Shown here: piece after piece, positions 8,286 to 16,770 of the stretch
How the letters are laid out: each line of letters begins with the position of its first letter
Numbering within the stretch: position 1 is the first letter of the stretch
Assembly (NCBI RefSeq): GCF_016836705.1
Contig: NZ_JAFCGY010000001.1
Location: 62,001 to 126,000 of the forward strand
Direction: 5' to 3'
Length of the DNA: 64,000 nt
From: Mesorhizobium caraganae
GTDB taxonomy: Bacteria > Pseudomonadota > Alphaproteobacteria > Rhizobiales > Rhizobiaceae
The notes under the pieces: model-generated
Told to the model about the DNA's origin: nothing
Databases searched by the model: none
Seen by the model: the letters and a program-made list of their open reading frames with translations, nothing else
Program-made: the position numbers and the translations under genes

Positions 8286-9470
8286 TTATCCCGTTCGGTG
8301 GAGCGGCATTTCCGCGATTGCCTGCCGGATCGCTTTTTCAATTGCTGCCGATGAATGGTTGTCACGCACGAAGGTGCGGCCGCTCTCCGCCATCTCGGCC
8401 GCCGCTTGCGGGCGTTTCGCGAGATCGACGATTTTCGACGCAAGTTCGCCGGCATCGCTGCCTGACAGGAAATGCCTGTCCGCCTGCAGGCCGAGCCCTT
8501 CGACGGCTTTTTCGGTGGCGCAGACGACCAGGCCCGCCGCCATCGCCTCGAGCACCTTGATGCGGGTTCCGCCGCCGAAGCGCAGCGGGATCGGCGCATA
8601 ACCGGCACGGCCAAGCAGGTCCGGCAGATGCGGTGGGTTCTCGATCAGCTGCAGACCATGCTTGGTGCATAAACCACGCACGACATCGCGTGGGTTCCTG
8701 CCGGCGACGGTGATCGACCAGGGCCGGCCGGAGGCGGTGAGGCGCGGCACCATCCCGCGTCCGATCTGCTTGACGGCGTCGATGTTGGGGAAATAGCCGA
8801 GATGGCCGATGAAGCACAGGCTGAGTTCACGGTACCGCTCGGCACCAATCGGCAGGGAAAGCACACTCTCGTCCGGAATGGGGTTGGCGATGAACCTGAC
8901 GTCGCCGACGGGGCCGAGAGCGGACAGCAGCGCGCCGTCGGTCGGCGAGCAGACCCAGACCTGATCGGCCATGGCAGCCGCACGCCTGTCGGCGTCGTGC
9001 GCCTGCGCCCTCCTGTGCCTATTTTGGCGCCAGCCTCGAATTTGCTGCCACAGCGTCAGGCCGGCGATCCGGTCGGCGACCGTCCGGGATTCGATGTTGT
9101 GCTGGTCAAGGACGGTGCGTGCGCGATGCTTCGGCGCCAGCGTCAGCAGCTGCGACAGCGGGATCTCCTCGACCACCACGAGATCGGGCGAGAATTCTCT
9201 CCAGATCGCGTCGGCTTCAGCCAGTTCGTCGTCCGGCATCATATGCACGGTCGGGTGAGGGCTGCGCCTGCCCCAGAGACCTCTGCCGCGCGCCGCCTCG
9301 ATGATCCGGTGACGGATATTCGGCGGTGGAGAAGGCGCCGGGGCGCCAGTTAGGCTTACCGTCAGAACCTCGCCCATCGTTGCCAAGGCGCGCGCATTCG
9401 CGGCGTTTCTGATCTCGGCGCCGGATACCGGCGGAAACGGGCAATCGACTGTGAACTGGAGAATTCTCAT
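8286..9470 (-). CDS. Glycosyltransferase, GT4-like (GT-B fold)
   Basis: A 394-aa glycosyltransferase. The N-terminal domain begins RILQFTVDCPFPPVSGAE, typical of GT4 acceptor domains. The C-terminal nucleotide-sugar domain has the PLRFGGGTRIKVLEAMAAG segment with its conserved Gly-rich and Glu residues. The start ATG at 9468-9470 was chosen because homology-like sequence begins there. No signal peptide is present, so it acts at the cytoplasmic membrane face, probably on a surface polysaccharide or glycolipid. Donor and acceptor cannot be read from the sequence. It lies 14 bp downstream of tdk and may be co-transcribed with it. Confidence 0.9.
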   Translation of the reverse strand: MRILQFTVDCPFPPVSGAEIRNAANARALATMGEVLTVSLTGAPAPSPPPNIRHRIIEAARGRGLWGRRSPHPTVHMMPDDELAEADAIWREFSPDLVVVEEIPLSQLLTLAPKHRARTVLDQHNIESRTVADRIAGLTLWQQIRGWRQNRHRRAQAHDADRRAAAMADQVWVCSPTDGALLSALGPVGDVRFIANPIPDESVLSLPIGAERYRELSLCFIGHLGYFPNIDAVKQIGRGMVPRLTASGRPWSITVAGRNPRDVVRGLCTKHGLQLIENPPHLPDLLGRAGYAPIPLRFGGGTRIKVLEAMAAGLVVCATEKAVEGLGLQADRHFLSGSDAGELASKIVDLAKRPQAAAEMAESGRTFVRDNHSSAAIEKAIRQAIAEMPLHRTG

Positions 9471-9484
9471 GTTGCCCCGGCCGT

Positions 9485-10096
9485 TCAGCCTCTGGTGAAG
9501 CCGATGAAGTCGTCGGGTGCTGCGCGGCCCATCTCCTCTTCCCAATGGCGCCGGCAGAGCGAGACGTAGACGTCCTTGCCGATCGCCACCTGTTCGCCCT
9601 GTCTTGCTACCTTGCCGTCAGGGCCGAGACGCACGACCATCGTCGCCTTGCGGCCGCAGCGACAGATGGTGCGCACTTCGCGCAGGTCGTCGGCAATGGC
9701 GAGAAGGGCACGCGAGCCGGAAAACAGATTGCCCTGGAAATCGGTGCGCAGGCCGTAGCACATCACCGGGATGTTCAGCCGGTCGGCGATACGGGCAAGC
9801 TGCCAGACCTGCTCTTCCTCGAGGAACTGCGCCTCGTCGACGAAGATGCAATGCACGGTCGTGTGCTCATGGTGCTCGGCGACGCGAGCGTAGAGATCGT
9901 CGCCATCGCGGAACATCTCGGCCTCGGTCTCCAGGCCGATGCGCGACGAGATCAGCCCGGTATCGCCCTTGCGATAGTGGCCGGCGACGAACAGCATCGT
10001 CGTCATGCCGCGTTCGCGATAATTATAGGACGCCTGCAGCAGCATCGTCGTCTTGCCGGCATTCATCGTCGCATAGTGGAAGTAAAGCTTGGCCAT
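9485..10096 (-). CDS. tdk: Thymidine kinase
   Basis: A 203-aa cytosolic enzyme that phosphorylates thymidine with ATP in pyrimidine salvage. The P-loop FHYATMNAGKTTMLL is at residues 6-20 and the DEAQF motif lies in the middle. The zinc-type cysteines are in CRCGRKA and near the C-terminal CRRHW. Length fits the TK1-like bacterial family. The ATG at 10094-10096 is the obvious start. The glycosyltransferase gene follows 14 bp later. A 237-bp gap separates it from the divergent choline operon. Confidence 0.96.
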   Translation of the reverse strand: MAKLYFHYATMNAGKTTMLLQASYNYRERGMTTMLFVAGHYRKGDTGLISSRIGLETEAEMFRDGDDLYARVAEHHEHTTVHCIFVDEAQFLEEEQVWQLARIADRLNIPVMCYGLRTDFQGNLFSGSRALLAIADDLREVRTICRCGRKATMVVRLGPDGKVARQGEQVAIGKDVYVSLCRRHWEEEMGRAAPDDFIGFTRG

Positions 10097-10333
10097 GCCG
10101 TCCTTTTAAGCCGAGTTGTCCTGCCGCGGGGAGGGGGCACTACAGCATTTCACTGGAAAAGCCGTCTGCCATCGAAAAAGCGGCAGGCGTGTCGCTGTTT
10201 GGCCAGCCCGCGCCGTTGATCGTGATTGCCTTAGCGCTTGAAACCACACCAGAATGGTGTTTGGCTGACGAAACAAGGCGGGCAAAGAAACCGTAACTAC
10301 GCTTCGCCAAAGAATCACAATGGGAGACTATCA

Positions 10334-11269
10334 ATGTCGCGTATGAACACCTTCGTCGCCGGCCTCGGTCTGGCGACTTTCCTGTCCACGAGCGCAGCCC
10401 TTGCCGGCGATCCGGAGAGCTGCAAGGTGGTGCGCCTTTCCGATGTCGGCTGGACCGACATCCAGGCGACGACCGGCGTCGCCTCGGTGCTGCTCACCGC
10501 GCTCGGCTATGAGCCGCAGACGATCCAGCTTTCGGTGCCGGTGACCATGGCGTCGCTGAAGAACAAGGATGTCGACGTCTTCCTCGGCAACTGGATGCCG
10601 TCGATGACCAACGACATCAAGGACTATACCGCCGACGGTTCGGTCGAGACGATCAGCACCAACCTGACCGGCGCCGGCTACGGCATCGTCGTGCCGACCT
10701 ATGTCGCCGATGCCGGCGTCAAGTCGCTGACCGACCTCGGCAAGTTCAAGGACAAGTTCAACGGCAAGATCTATGGCATCGAGGCCGGCAATGACGGCAA
10801 CCGCATCATCCTCGACATGATCAAGAACCCGAAGGACAATCTCGAAGGCTTCGAACTGGTCGAATCCTCGGAAGCCGGCATGCTGACGCAGGCCGAACAG
10901 TCGATGAAGAACAATGAGTGGATCGCCTTCCTCGGCTGGACGCCGCATCCGGTGATGGGCGCCATGAAGATCACCTATCTCGACGGCATGGGCGACAGCG
11001 GCTTCGGCGCCGCCACCGTCTACACCAATGTGCGCAAGGGCTACACTACCGAATGCCCGAATGCCGGTAAGTTCATCGCCAACCTGAAGTTCAATCTCGA
11101 CATGGAAGGCGAGATGATGGACGCGATCCTGAAAGGCGGCGACGCCAACACGGTCGCAGCCGACTGGCTGAAGAAGCACCCTGACGCGGTTGCGCCGTGG
11201 ATTGCCGGCGTCACCACCTTCGATGGCGGCGATGCGGCCGCAGCGGTCAAGACCGCGCTCGGAAGCTGA
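10334..11269 (+). CDS. choX: Choline ABC transporter substrate-binding protein
   Basis: A 311-aa periplasmic binding protein for choline. Residues 1-24 form a signal peptide (cut after AALA). The aromatic box known from Sinorhizobium ChoX has counterparts in VGW (about residue 40), LGNW, GAGYG and FLGW. The ATG at 10334-10336 follows GGGAGA and fits the signal peptide. Upstream in-frame codons are low quality. It is the first gene of choXWV. An intrinsic terminator lies 31 bp after the stop, so most transcripts should end here, giving excess binding protein. Confidence 0.95.
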   Translation: MSRMNTFVAGLGLATFLSTSAALAGDPESCKVVRLSDVGWTDIQATTGVASVLLTALGYEPQTIQLSVPVTMASLKNKDVDVFLGNWMPSMTNDIKDYTADGSVETISTNLTGAGYGIVVPTYVADAGVKSLTDLGKFKDKFNGKIYGIEAGNDGNRIILDMIKNPKDNLEGFELVESSEAGMLTQAEQSMKNNEWIAFLGWTPHPVMGAMKITYLDGMGDSGFGAATVYTNVRKGYTTECPNAGKFIANLKFNLDMEGEMMDAILKGGDANTVAADWLKKHPDAVAPWIAGVTTFDGGDAAAAVKTALGS

Positions 11270-11299
11270 GCCGACTGAATTCGGCAAAGCCGAACCAGG

Positions 11300-11333
11300 A
11301 AGGGCAGCCAATCTAGAAAAGGCTGCCCTTTTT
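11300..11333 (+). terminator. Terminator or attenuator between choX and choW
   Basis: A perfect stem AAGGGCAGCC (11300-11309) with GGCTGCCCTT (11321-11330) and an 11-nt loop runs into TTTTT. Read-through is needed for choWV unless a second promoter lies in the remaining 75 bp. Confidence 0.8.
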
Positions 11334-11407
11334 CATATCCTGTGAGAAGATGACGTGACGACAGCAGAGGCCGGGGGGCAGGCGGTCTCGCGCATGAGAG
11401 GGGCGAT

Positions 11408-12262
11408 ATGGATCCGATTTCGAAATTCATGGTCGATCACAAGATACCGATCGGCGCCTGGGGAAAGGCCTTCTTCGGTTTCCTCACCGACAATTTCGAC
11501 ACTGTGTTCAGGGCTTTTTCGAACGGCCTCAATTTCCTGCTCGACGGGCTGGTCGATATCCTTTTGATGGTGCCGCCGGTGCTGCTGGCGCTGGTCATTG
11601 CCATCATTGCCTGGCTGCTGCAGCGCTCGCGGCCGCTGGCCATCGGCGTGTTCCTCGGCCTGATCTTCATCATCAACCAGAACCTCTGGAAGCAGACGGT
11701 GCAGACGCTGGTGCTGGTCGTGGCCGCCGCCGCCATGGCGATGGCCATCGGCGTGCCGCTCGGCATCTGGGCTGCGCACAAGCCGAAGGTCTACCGCGTC
11801 ATGCTGCCGGTGCTCGACCTGATGCAGACGCTGCCGACCTTCGTTTACCTGATCCCGGTCTTGACCCTGTTCGGCCTTGGCAATGCGCCTGGCCTCATCG
11901 TCACCATCATCTTCGTCATCCCGACCGCGGTGCGGCTCACCCATCTCGGCGTCGTCTCGGTGCCGAAGTCGATCATCGAGGCGGGTGAGGCGTTTGGCGC
12001 CACCAAGCAGCAGCTGCTGTGGAAGGTCGAACTGCCGTCGGCGCTGCCGACCATCATGGCCGGCCTGACGCAGTCGATCATGCTGTCGCTGTCGATGGTG
12101 GTGTTCGCAGCGCTGATCGGCGCGGGCGGCCTCGGTACGGAAATCAACCGCGCGCTCGGCTCGCGCCGCATCGACCTCGGCCTTGAAGCCGGTTTGGCGA
12201 TTGTCGTGCTCGCCATCGTGCTCGACCGAATGACGCGCATCGGCGTTGGAGGCAAGAAATGA
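11408..12262 (+). CDS. choW: Choline ABC transporter permease
   Basis: A 284-aa inner-membrane permease of the ProW/OpuAB type. About six membrane segments are visible. The binding-protein-dependent transport signature appears as EAGEAFGATKQQLLWKVELP, the cytoplasmic loop that contacts the ATPase. The ATG at 11408 follows a GAGAGGGGCG stretch. It overlaps choV by 4 bp (ATGA at 12259-12262), showing translational coupling. It forms the choline channel with ChoV and receives substrate from ChoX. Confidence 0.95.
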   Translation: MDPISKFMVDHKIPIGAWGKAFFGFLTDNFDTVFRAFSNGLNFLLDGLVDILLMVPPVLLALVIAIIAWLLQRSRPLAIGVFLGLIFIINQNLWKQTVQTLVLVVAAAAMAMAIGVPLGIWAAHKPKVYRVMLPVLDLMQTLPTFVYLIPVLTLFGLGNAPGLIVTIIFVIPTAVRLTHLGVVSVPKSIIEAGEAFGATKQQLLWKVELPSALPTIMAGLTQSIMLSLSMVVFAALIGAGGLGTEINRALGSRRIDLGLEAGLAIVVLAIVLDRMTRIGVGGKK

Positions 12263-13440
12263 CCGTCGCCGTTGACTTCAAGAATGTCGATATCGTCTTC
12301 GGGTCCGATCAGGCCGGTTCACTTGCGCTGATCGACGGCGGTGCCACGCGCGCCGAGATCCTCGAAAAGACCGGCAATGTGCTGGGTTGCGCAGGTGCCA
12401 GCCTGACCGTGCACGAGGGCGAGATCTCGGTGCTGATGGGCCTGTCCGGTTCAGGCAAGTCGACGCTGCTCCGGGCCGTCAACCGACTCAACGTGGTGTC
12501 GCGTGGCCAGGTGCTGGTCAAGGACGGCGACAACATCGTCGACGTCGTGACCTGCGACCAGGCGACGCTGCGGCGGCTGCGCCAGAAGCAGGTGGCGATG
12601 GTGTTCCAGCAGTTCGGCCTGCTGCCATGGCGCACGGTCGAGGAAAATGTCGGCCTCGGCCTCGAACTTGCCGGCGTGCCGGACGCAGAACGCAAGGAGC
12701 GCGTGCACAAGCAGCTCAAGCTGGTCAATCTCGACCAGTGGTCGAAGAAATACGCGCATGAACTGTCCGGCGGCATGCAGCAGCGCGTCGGCCTCGCGCG
12801 CGCCTTCGCCACCGAGGCGCCGATCCTGTTGATGGACGAGCCGTTCTCGGCGCTCGATCCGCTGATCCGCACCAAGCTGCAGGACGAATTGCTGCAGCTG
12901 CAGGCGGAGCTGAAGAAGACCATCATTTTCGTCAGCCACGATCTGGAAGAGGCGCTGAAGATCGGCAGCCACATCACCATCATGGAAGGGGGCCGCATCG
13001 TGCAGACCGGCGCGCCGGAAGACATCGTGCTGCGGCCCGCCAACGACTATGTCCGCGACTTCATCGCCAACGTGAACCCACTCTCGGTGCTGACCGCCTG
13101 GAACGTCATGCGCGACCGCCGCGACCTGGAGCACGGCGATAACGGCTGGGTGTGGCTCGACCGGCGCAAGACGACGCGCTTCAAGATCGACGATCACGGG
13201 CTGGTGGCGGCGGCTGAACGCGACGGCAAGCCGGCAGTGTGGGTGTCGTGCGTCGATGTCGAGGCCCAGCCGGAGGAGACGGCGCAGGTATTCTGGGCCA
13301 CTCCGGGCACCTCGCTGAAGACGGTGATGCTGGCCATGCACCGCTCGCAGACAGCGCCCGTGGCTCTGTTCGACGACCAGTCACGCTTTGTCGGCGCCAT
13401 CGGCATACGCGATGTGCTGAGCGCGGTGCTGCGGCGTTAG
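12259..13440 (+). CDS. choV: Choline ABC transporter ATP-binding protein
   Basis: A 393-aa ATPase of the ProV/GbuA type. Walker A is GLSGSGKST near residues 60-68, the signature is LSGGMQQRVGLARA, and Walker B is ILLMDEPFSALD. About 120 residues after the ATPase core form a regulatory extension with CBS-like character. Its TAG stop (13438-13440) overlaps the TAA stop of the convergent SARP-like gene (13437-13439), so the two transcripts run into each other with no space for a shared terminator. Confidence 0.95.
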   Translation: MTVAVDFKNVDIVFGSDQAGSLALIDGGATRAEILEKTGNVLGCAGASLTVHEGEISVLMGLSGSGKSTLLRAVNRLNVVSRGQVLVKDGDNIVDVVTCDQATLRRLRQKQVAMVFQQFGLLPWRTVEENVGLGLELAGVPDAERKERVHKQLKLVNLDQWSKKYAHELSGGMQQRVGLARAFATEAPILLMDEPFSALDPLIRTKLQDELLQLQAELKKTIIFVSHDLEEALKIGSHITIMEGGRIVQTGAPEDIVLRPANDYVRDFIANVNPLSVLTAWNVMRDRRDLEHGDNGWVWLDRRKTTRFKIDDHGLVAAAERDGKPAVWVSCVDVEAQPEETAQVFWATPGTSLKTVMLAMHRSQTAPVALFDDQSRFVGAIGIRDVLSAVLRR

Positions 13441-15476
13441 TTCAGCCCGATGCGCTTAGCGCCGAGCTTGAACAGGGCTGTGGCATCCGGGTCGAAGCGG
13501 AAGGTGTCGATGAAGTCGTCGGCGCGGTAGCCAGGAAGCGTCTTGCGGATGGCGGCGGCGAAGGTTTTGGCCTCGTCGAGCCGTCCGGCCAGCGCCAGGC
13601 AATGGGCGGCGATCGACAGGATAATGACATGGGCATTGGGGCGGGCCGCGGCCTTGAGCGCCCAATGCGCCGCATCATCGAACTGGCCCAGCCGGACATG
13701 GGCCATGGCGCGTGCCCCCATCATGCCGAACAGCAACGGATCGAACGGCGACAGATGGCGCGAATGATCCGACGACCCGATGGCCGCTTGCGGGTCGCCC
13801 GACTGCGACTGGACGAAGGAAAGCGCATAGTGGCCAAGCGCGAAATTGGGGCTGAGGTCGACAGCTCTTTGCAGTTCGAGCAGGGATGCGTTGCCTTCGC
13901 CGCGCAGCCACAGCGCCCGGCCCATCGCCCAATGCGCGGCCGGATTGTGATCGTCGATCAAAAGGCTTTGGCCGGCCGCTTCGAAGGCGAGCGCGCTGTC
14001 CCGGTCGCGGTCGCCCCAGCGCTGGAAAGCACTTTGCCAATGGGTGAAGGACAGGCCGGCATAGGCGCGGGTGAAGGTTGGGTCCTGGCTCAGGGCGATG
14101 TCGAAGAAATGCCTGGCCTGCTCGTTTTCGCCGCGGGTGAAGCGATACATATGCCAGAGACCGCGATGGTAGGCCTCCCAGGCATTGAGCGAATTGGGCG
14201 CCTTCAGCATGGCGCGGTTGCGCTCGACCGTCTCGATCTCGGATGAGATCGACGCCACGATGCTGTTGCCGATATCGTCGAGCACGGAGAAGATGTCATC
14301 GGGCTTGCGCTCGAACGTCTCGGCCCAGACGATCCTGGCGGTGCGCACCTCGACAAGCTCGATGGTGACGATCAGGCGCCCCGTCACGCTACGCACCGTG
14401 CCGGTGGCGACATAATCGACATTCAGCCTGCGGCCGGCATCCTCCGGCGCGATGTTTTTCTCGGCCAGCGCGAAGACCGAGCCACGGGCAATGACGAAGA
14501 AATCCCTGAGCTTGGCGAGGCGGGTGATGATGTCGTGGGTCAAGCCGTCGGCCAGCCCACCACGAACGCCGCAGCCGTCTTCGGCGAACGGCATCACGGC
14601 AAGCGAAGCCTTGTGCGGTATCGTGGCTTCGGAACCGCCAAGCATGATCGGGCTCTGGTTCGGCGTGGGTGGGGCCGCCGGCTGTGCCGGCATAGTCGCG
14701 CAGGGCCGTTCCGCGCGAATGGCCAGCCACGCCTGGCGGATAGGACCGAAATCCAGCTCTTCCGACTGGAAGAGCGCAGCTGCGGCGGCAAGATGGTCCT
14801 CGCAGGCGCCGAACTGGCCGCGCCGCGCCAGCCTTGCCAGGAGCGCGATGTGGGCGCAGCTGTCGAACGGGGTCAATTCCAACCATTTTTCGAGATGGGA
14901 GGAGACGTCTTCGGAATCGGCCGGGAGCGTCTTGACCAGATGTTCCAGGATGGCCGCGTGGCAGGAGCCGAATCGGCGACGCTGCGCGGTCAACCAATTG
15001 TTGAAGAGTGGGCTGCGGTCGATCTCCAGCCCCTCGAGGAAATCGCCGACGAAGAGCTTCGACAGGGCCTGCAGACGCTCGGTACCAAGCTTTTCGATTC
15101 CCGCAGCAGCCGCTGACGCGACATCCAACGCGTCGACGCAAATGCCGTCGAGATCAAGCGCGATCGTATCATCAGCGGTTTGGATCCTGCGGCGGTCCGG
15201 TTCGTCGAGAGCGGCCCGCAATTTGCTGAGGCACCAGCGAAGCTCGCCCCTGGGATCATTTGGAACATCCCACAGCAATTCGCAGAGTTTGCCACGTCCG
15301 ACTGGATGCGGCGCCAGCGCCAGATAGGCGAGCAGCGCGCGCAGTTTGCGCGATGCCGGCAAAGCCACCGGGACGCCGTCGCGCACAAGCGCCAGCGACC
15401 CGAACAGGCGCACGCTAAGACCTTGATGGCTTTTCGCCTGGCTCGATTCCACGCCAGTTTCCACGCCTGCTCCCAC
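13437..15476 (-). CDS. SARP-like BTAD/TPR transcriptional regulator 1
   Basis: A 679-aa regulator. Residues 20-100 form an OmpR-like winged helix (LSVRLFGSLALVRDG at its start). A BTAD helical domain runs to about 250, and a proline-rich linker follows. A TolB-like domain of the kind found in adenylate-cyclase-type regulators starts with LAVMPFAEDG at about 290-400. TPR-like repeats continue to the end. No cyclase catalytic residues are seen. It is divergent from the cysteine synthase gene across 189 bp and paralogous to the protein at 18280-20304. It probably senses an intracellular state and activates the adjacent PLP genes. That target is inference from position. Confidence 0.85.
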   Translation of the reverse strand: MGAGVETGVESSQAKSHQGLSVRLFGSLALVRDGVPVALPASRKLRALLAYLALAPHPVGRGKLCELLWDVPNDPRGELRWCLSKLRAALDEPDRRRIQTADDTIALDLDGICVDALDVASAAAAGIEKLGTERLQALSKLFVGDFLEGLEIDRSPLFNNWLTAQRRRFGSCHAAILEHLVKTLPADSEDVSSHLEKWLELTPFDSCAHIALLARLARRGQFGACEDHLAAAAALFQSEELDFGPIRQAWLAIRAERPCATMPAQPAAPPTPNQSPIMLGGSEATIPHKASLAVMPFAEDGCGVRGGLADGLTHDIITRLAKLRDFFVIARGSVFALAEKNIAPEDAGRRLNVDYVATGTVRSVTGRLIVTIELVEVRTARIVWAETFERKPDDIFSVLDDIGNSIVASISSEIETVERNRAMLKAPNSLNAWEAYHRGLWHMYRFTRGENEQARHFFDIALSQDPTFTRAYAGLSFTHWQSAFQRWGDRDRDSALAFEAAGQSLLIDDHNPAAHWAMGRALWLRGEGNASLLELQRAVDLSPNFALGHYALSFVQSQSGDPQAAIGSSDHSRHLSPFDPLLFGMMGARAMAHVRLGQFDDAAHWALKAAARPNAHVIILSIAAHCLALAGRLDEAKTFAAAIRKTLPGYRADDFIDTFRFDPDATALFKLGAKRIGLN

Positions 15477-15566
15477 GCTGGGCCTCCAGCCCTTGCTTTA
15501 TCACCGAACACGACAAAGTGCACCCGGCTCGCAAAATCTGCGCGCCGAATGTGGGATTTACCACAT

Positions 15567-15596
15567 TGCGGCACGTCAAAGACCTGTAGTGCGGCA
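15567..15596 (+). promoter_or_regulatory. Heptamer direct repeat, candidate regulator site
   Basis: TGCGGCA occurs at 15567-15573 and again at 15590-15596, 23 bp start to start, in the divergent region between the SARP-like gene and cysK. SARP regulators are known to bind direct heptamers about one or two helical turns apart. Assignment to this regulator is inference. Confidence 0.35.
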
Positions 15597-15665
15597 AGGT
15601 GTCGAAACCTCGCCGCCCAAACCGCCGGTGTGTAACCGGCCCGTGAGCAAACCAGGAGTTCATCC

Positions 15666-16751
15666 ATGTTGCATCAGCAGAAAATCAGAACCACGGCCGG
15701 CCGCGGCCGCCTGTTCGACAGCATTCTCGACACGGTCGGTGACACGCCGGTCATCCGCGTCAACAATCTCGGCCCGGCGCACGCCACCATCTACGTCAAG
15801 GCAGAGTTCTTCAATCCGGCGTCATCGGTGAAGGACCGGCTGGCGCTCAACATCATCGAGGAAGGCGAGCGCACCGGCGCGCTCAAGCCGGGGCAGACCG
15901 TCATCGAGGCGACCAGCGGCAACACCGGCATCGGTCTTGCCATGGTCTGCGCGCAGAAGGGCTATCCGCTGGTGGTGACGATGGCCGACAGTTTTTCGGT
16001 CGAGCGCCGCAAGCTGATGCGCATGCTGGGCGCCAAGGTGGTGCTGACGCCGCGCGCCGAGAAAGGCTTCGGCATGTACAAGAAGGCGGTGGAACTGGCC
16101 GAAGCCAATGGCTGGTTCCTGGCCCGCCAGTTCGAAACCAAGGCAAACGCCGCCATCCACGAGGCGACCACGGGACGCGAGATCGTCAACGATTTCGCCG
16201 GCTCGCGGCTCGACTATTTCGTCACCGGCTACGGCACCGGCGGCACCGTTGCCGGCGTGGCGCGTGTGCTGCGCCGTGAGCGGCCCGAGACCAAGATCGT
16301 GCTCACCGAGCCCGCCAACGCGCAGCTTGTCGGCAGCGGCAAGCCGCAGGAGCGCGGCGCAGGCGGCGCGCCGGCCGTCAGCCATCCGGCCTTCGAGCCG
16401 CACCCGATCCAGGGCTGGACGCCGGACTTCATCCCGAACGTCCTGCAGGAAGCGATCGATGGCAACTTCTATGACGAGGTGATGCCGATCGCGGGGCCGG
16501 AGGGCATGAAATGGGCCAAGGCGCTGGCGCAGCAGGAGGGCATCTTCACTGGCATTTCCGGCGGCTCGGCTTTCGCCGTGGCGCGCCAGATCGCCGGCAC
16601 GGCACCTGCCGGCTCTGTGATCCTGTGCATGCTTCCCGATACCGGCGAACGCTACATGACGACGCCGCTGTTCGATGGCATCGAGGCCGAGATGAATGCG
16701 GAAGAGCTTGCTCTCTCGCGCTCGACGCCTGGTTGCCAGTTCCCGGCATGA
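15666..16751 (+). CDS. cysK: Cysteine synthase family PLP enzyme
   Basis: A 361-aa fold-type II PLP enzyme, expected to make cysteine from O-acetylserine and sulfide. The PLP lysine is in NPASSVKDR (about residue 56). The phosphate and substrate loops TSGNTG and GTGGT are intact, and CMLPDTGERY lies near the end. It is about 50 residues longer than classical CysK. AGGAG lies 9 nt before the ATG. The pairing with a PLP decarboxylase 19 bp downstream suggests a specialised paralogue rather than the sole assimilatory enzyme. Substrate specificity within the family cannot be read here. Confidence 0.88.
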   Translation: MLHQQKIRTTAGRGRLFDSILDTVGDTPVIRVNNLGPAHATIYVKAEFFNPASSVKDRLALNIIEEGERTGALKPGQTVIEATSGNTGIGLAMVCAQKGYPLVVTMADSFSVERRKLMRMLGAKVVLTPRAEKGFGMYKKAVELAEANGWFLARQFETKANAAIHEATTGREIVNDFAGSRLDYFVTGYGTGGTVAGVARVLRRERPETKIVLTEPANAQLVGSGKPQERGAGGAPAVSHPAFEPHPIQGWTPDFIPNVLQEAIDGNFYDEVMPIAGPEGMKWAKALAQQEGIFTGISGGSAFAVARQIAGTAPAGSVILCMLPDTGERYMTTPLFDGIEAEMNAEELALSRSTPGCQFPA

Positions 16752-16770
16752 TGACGCGGGAGCAATCTGC

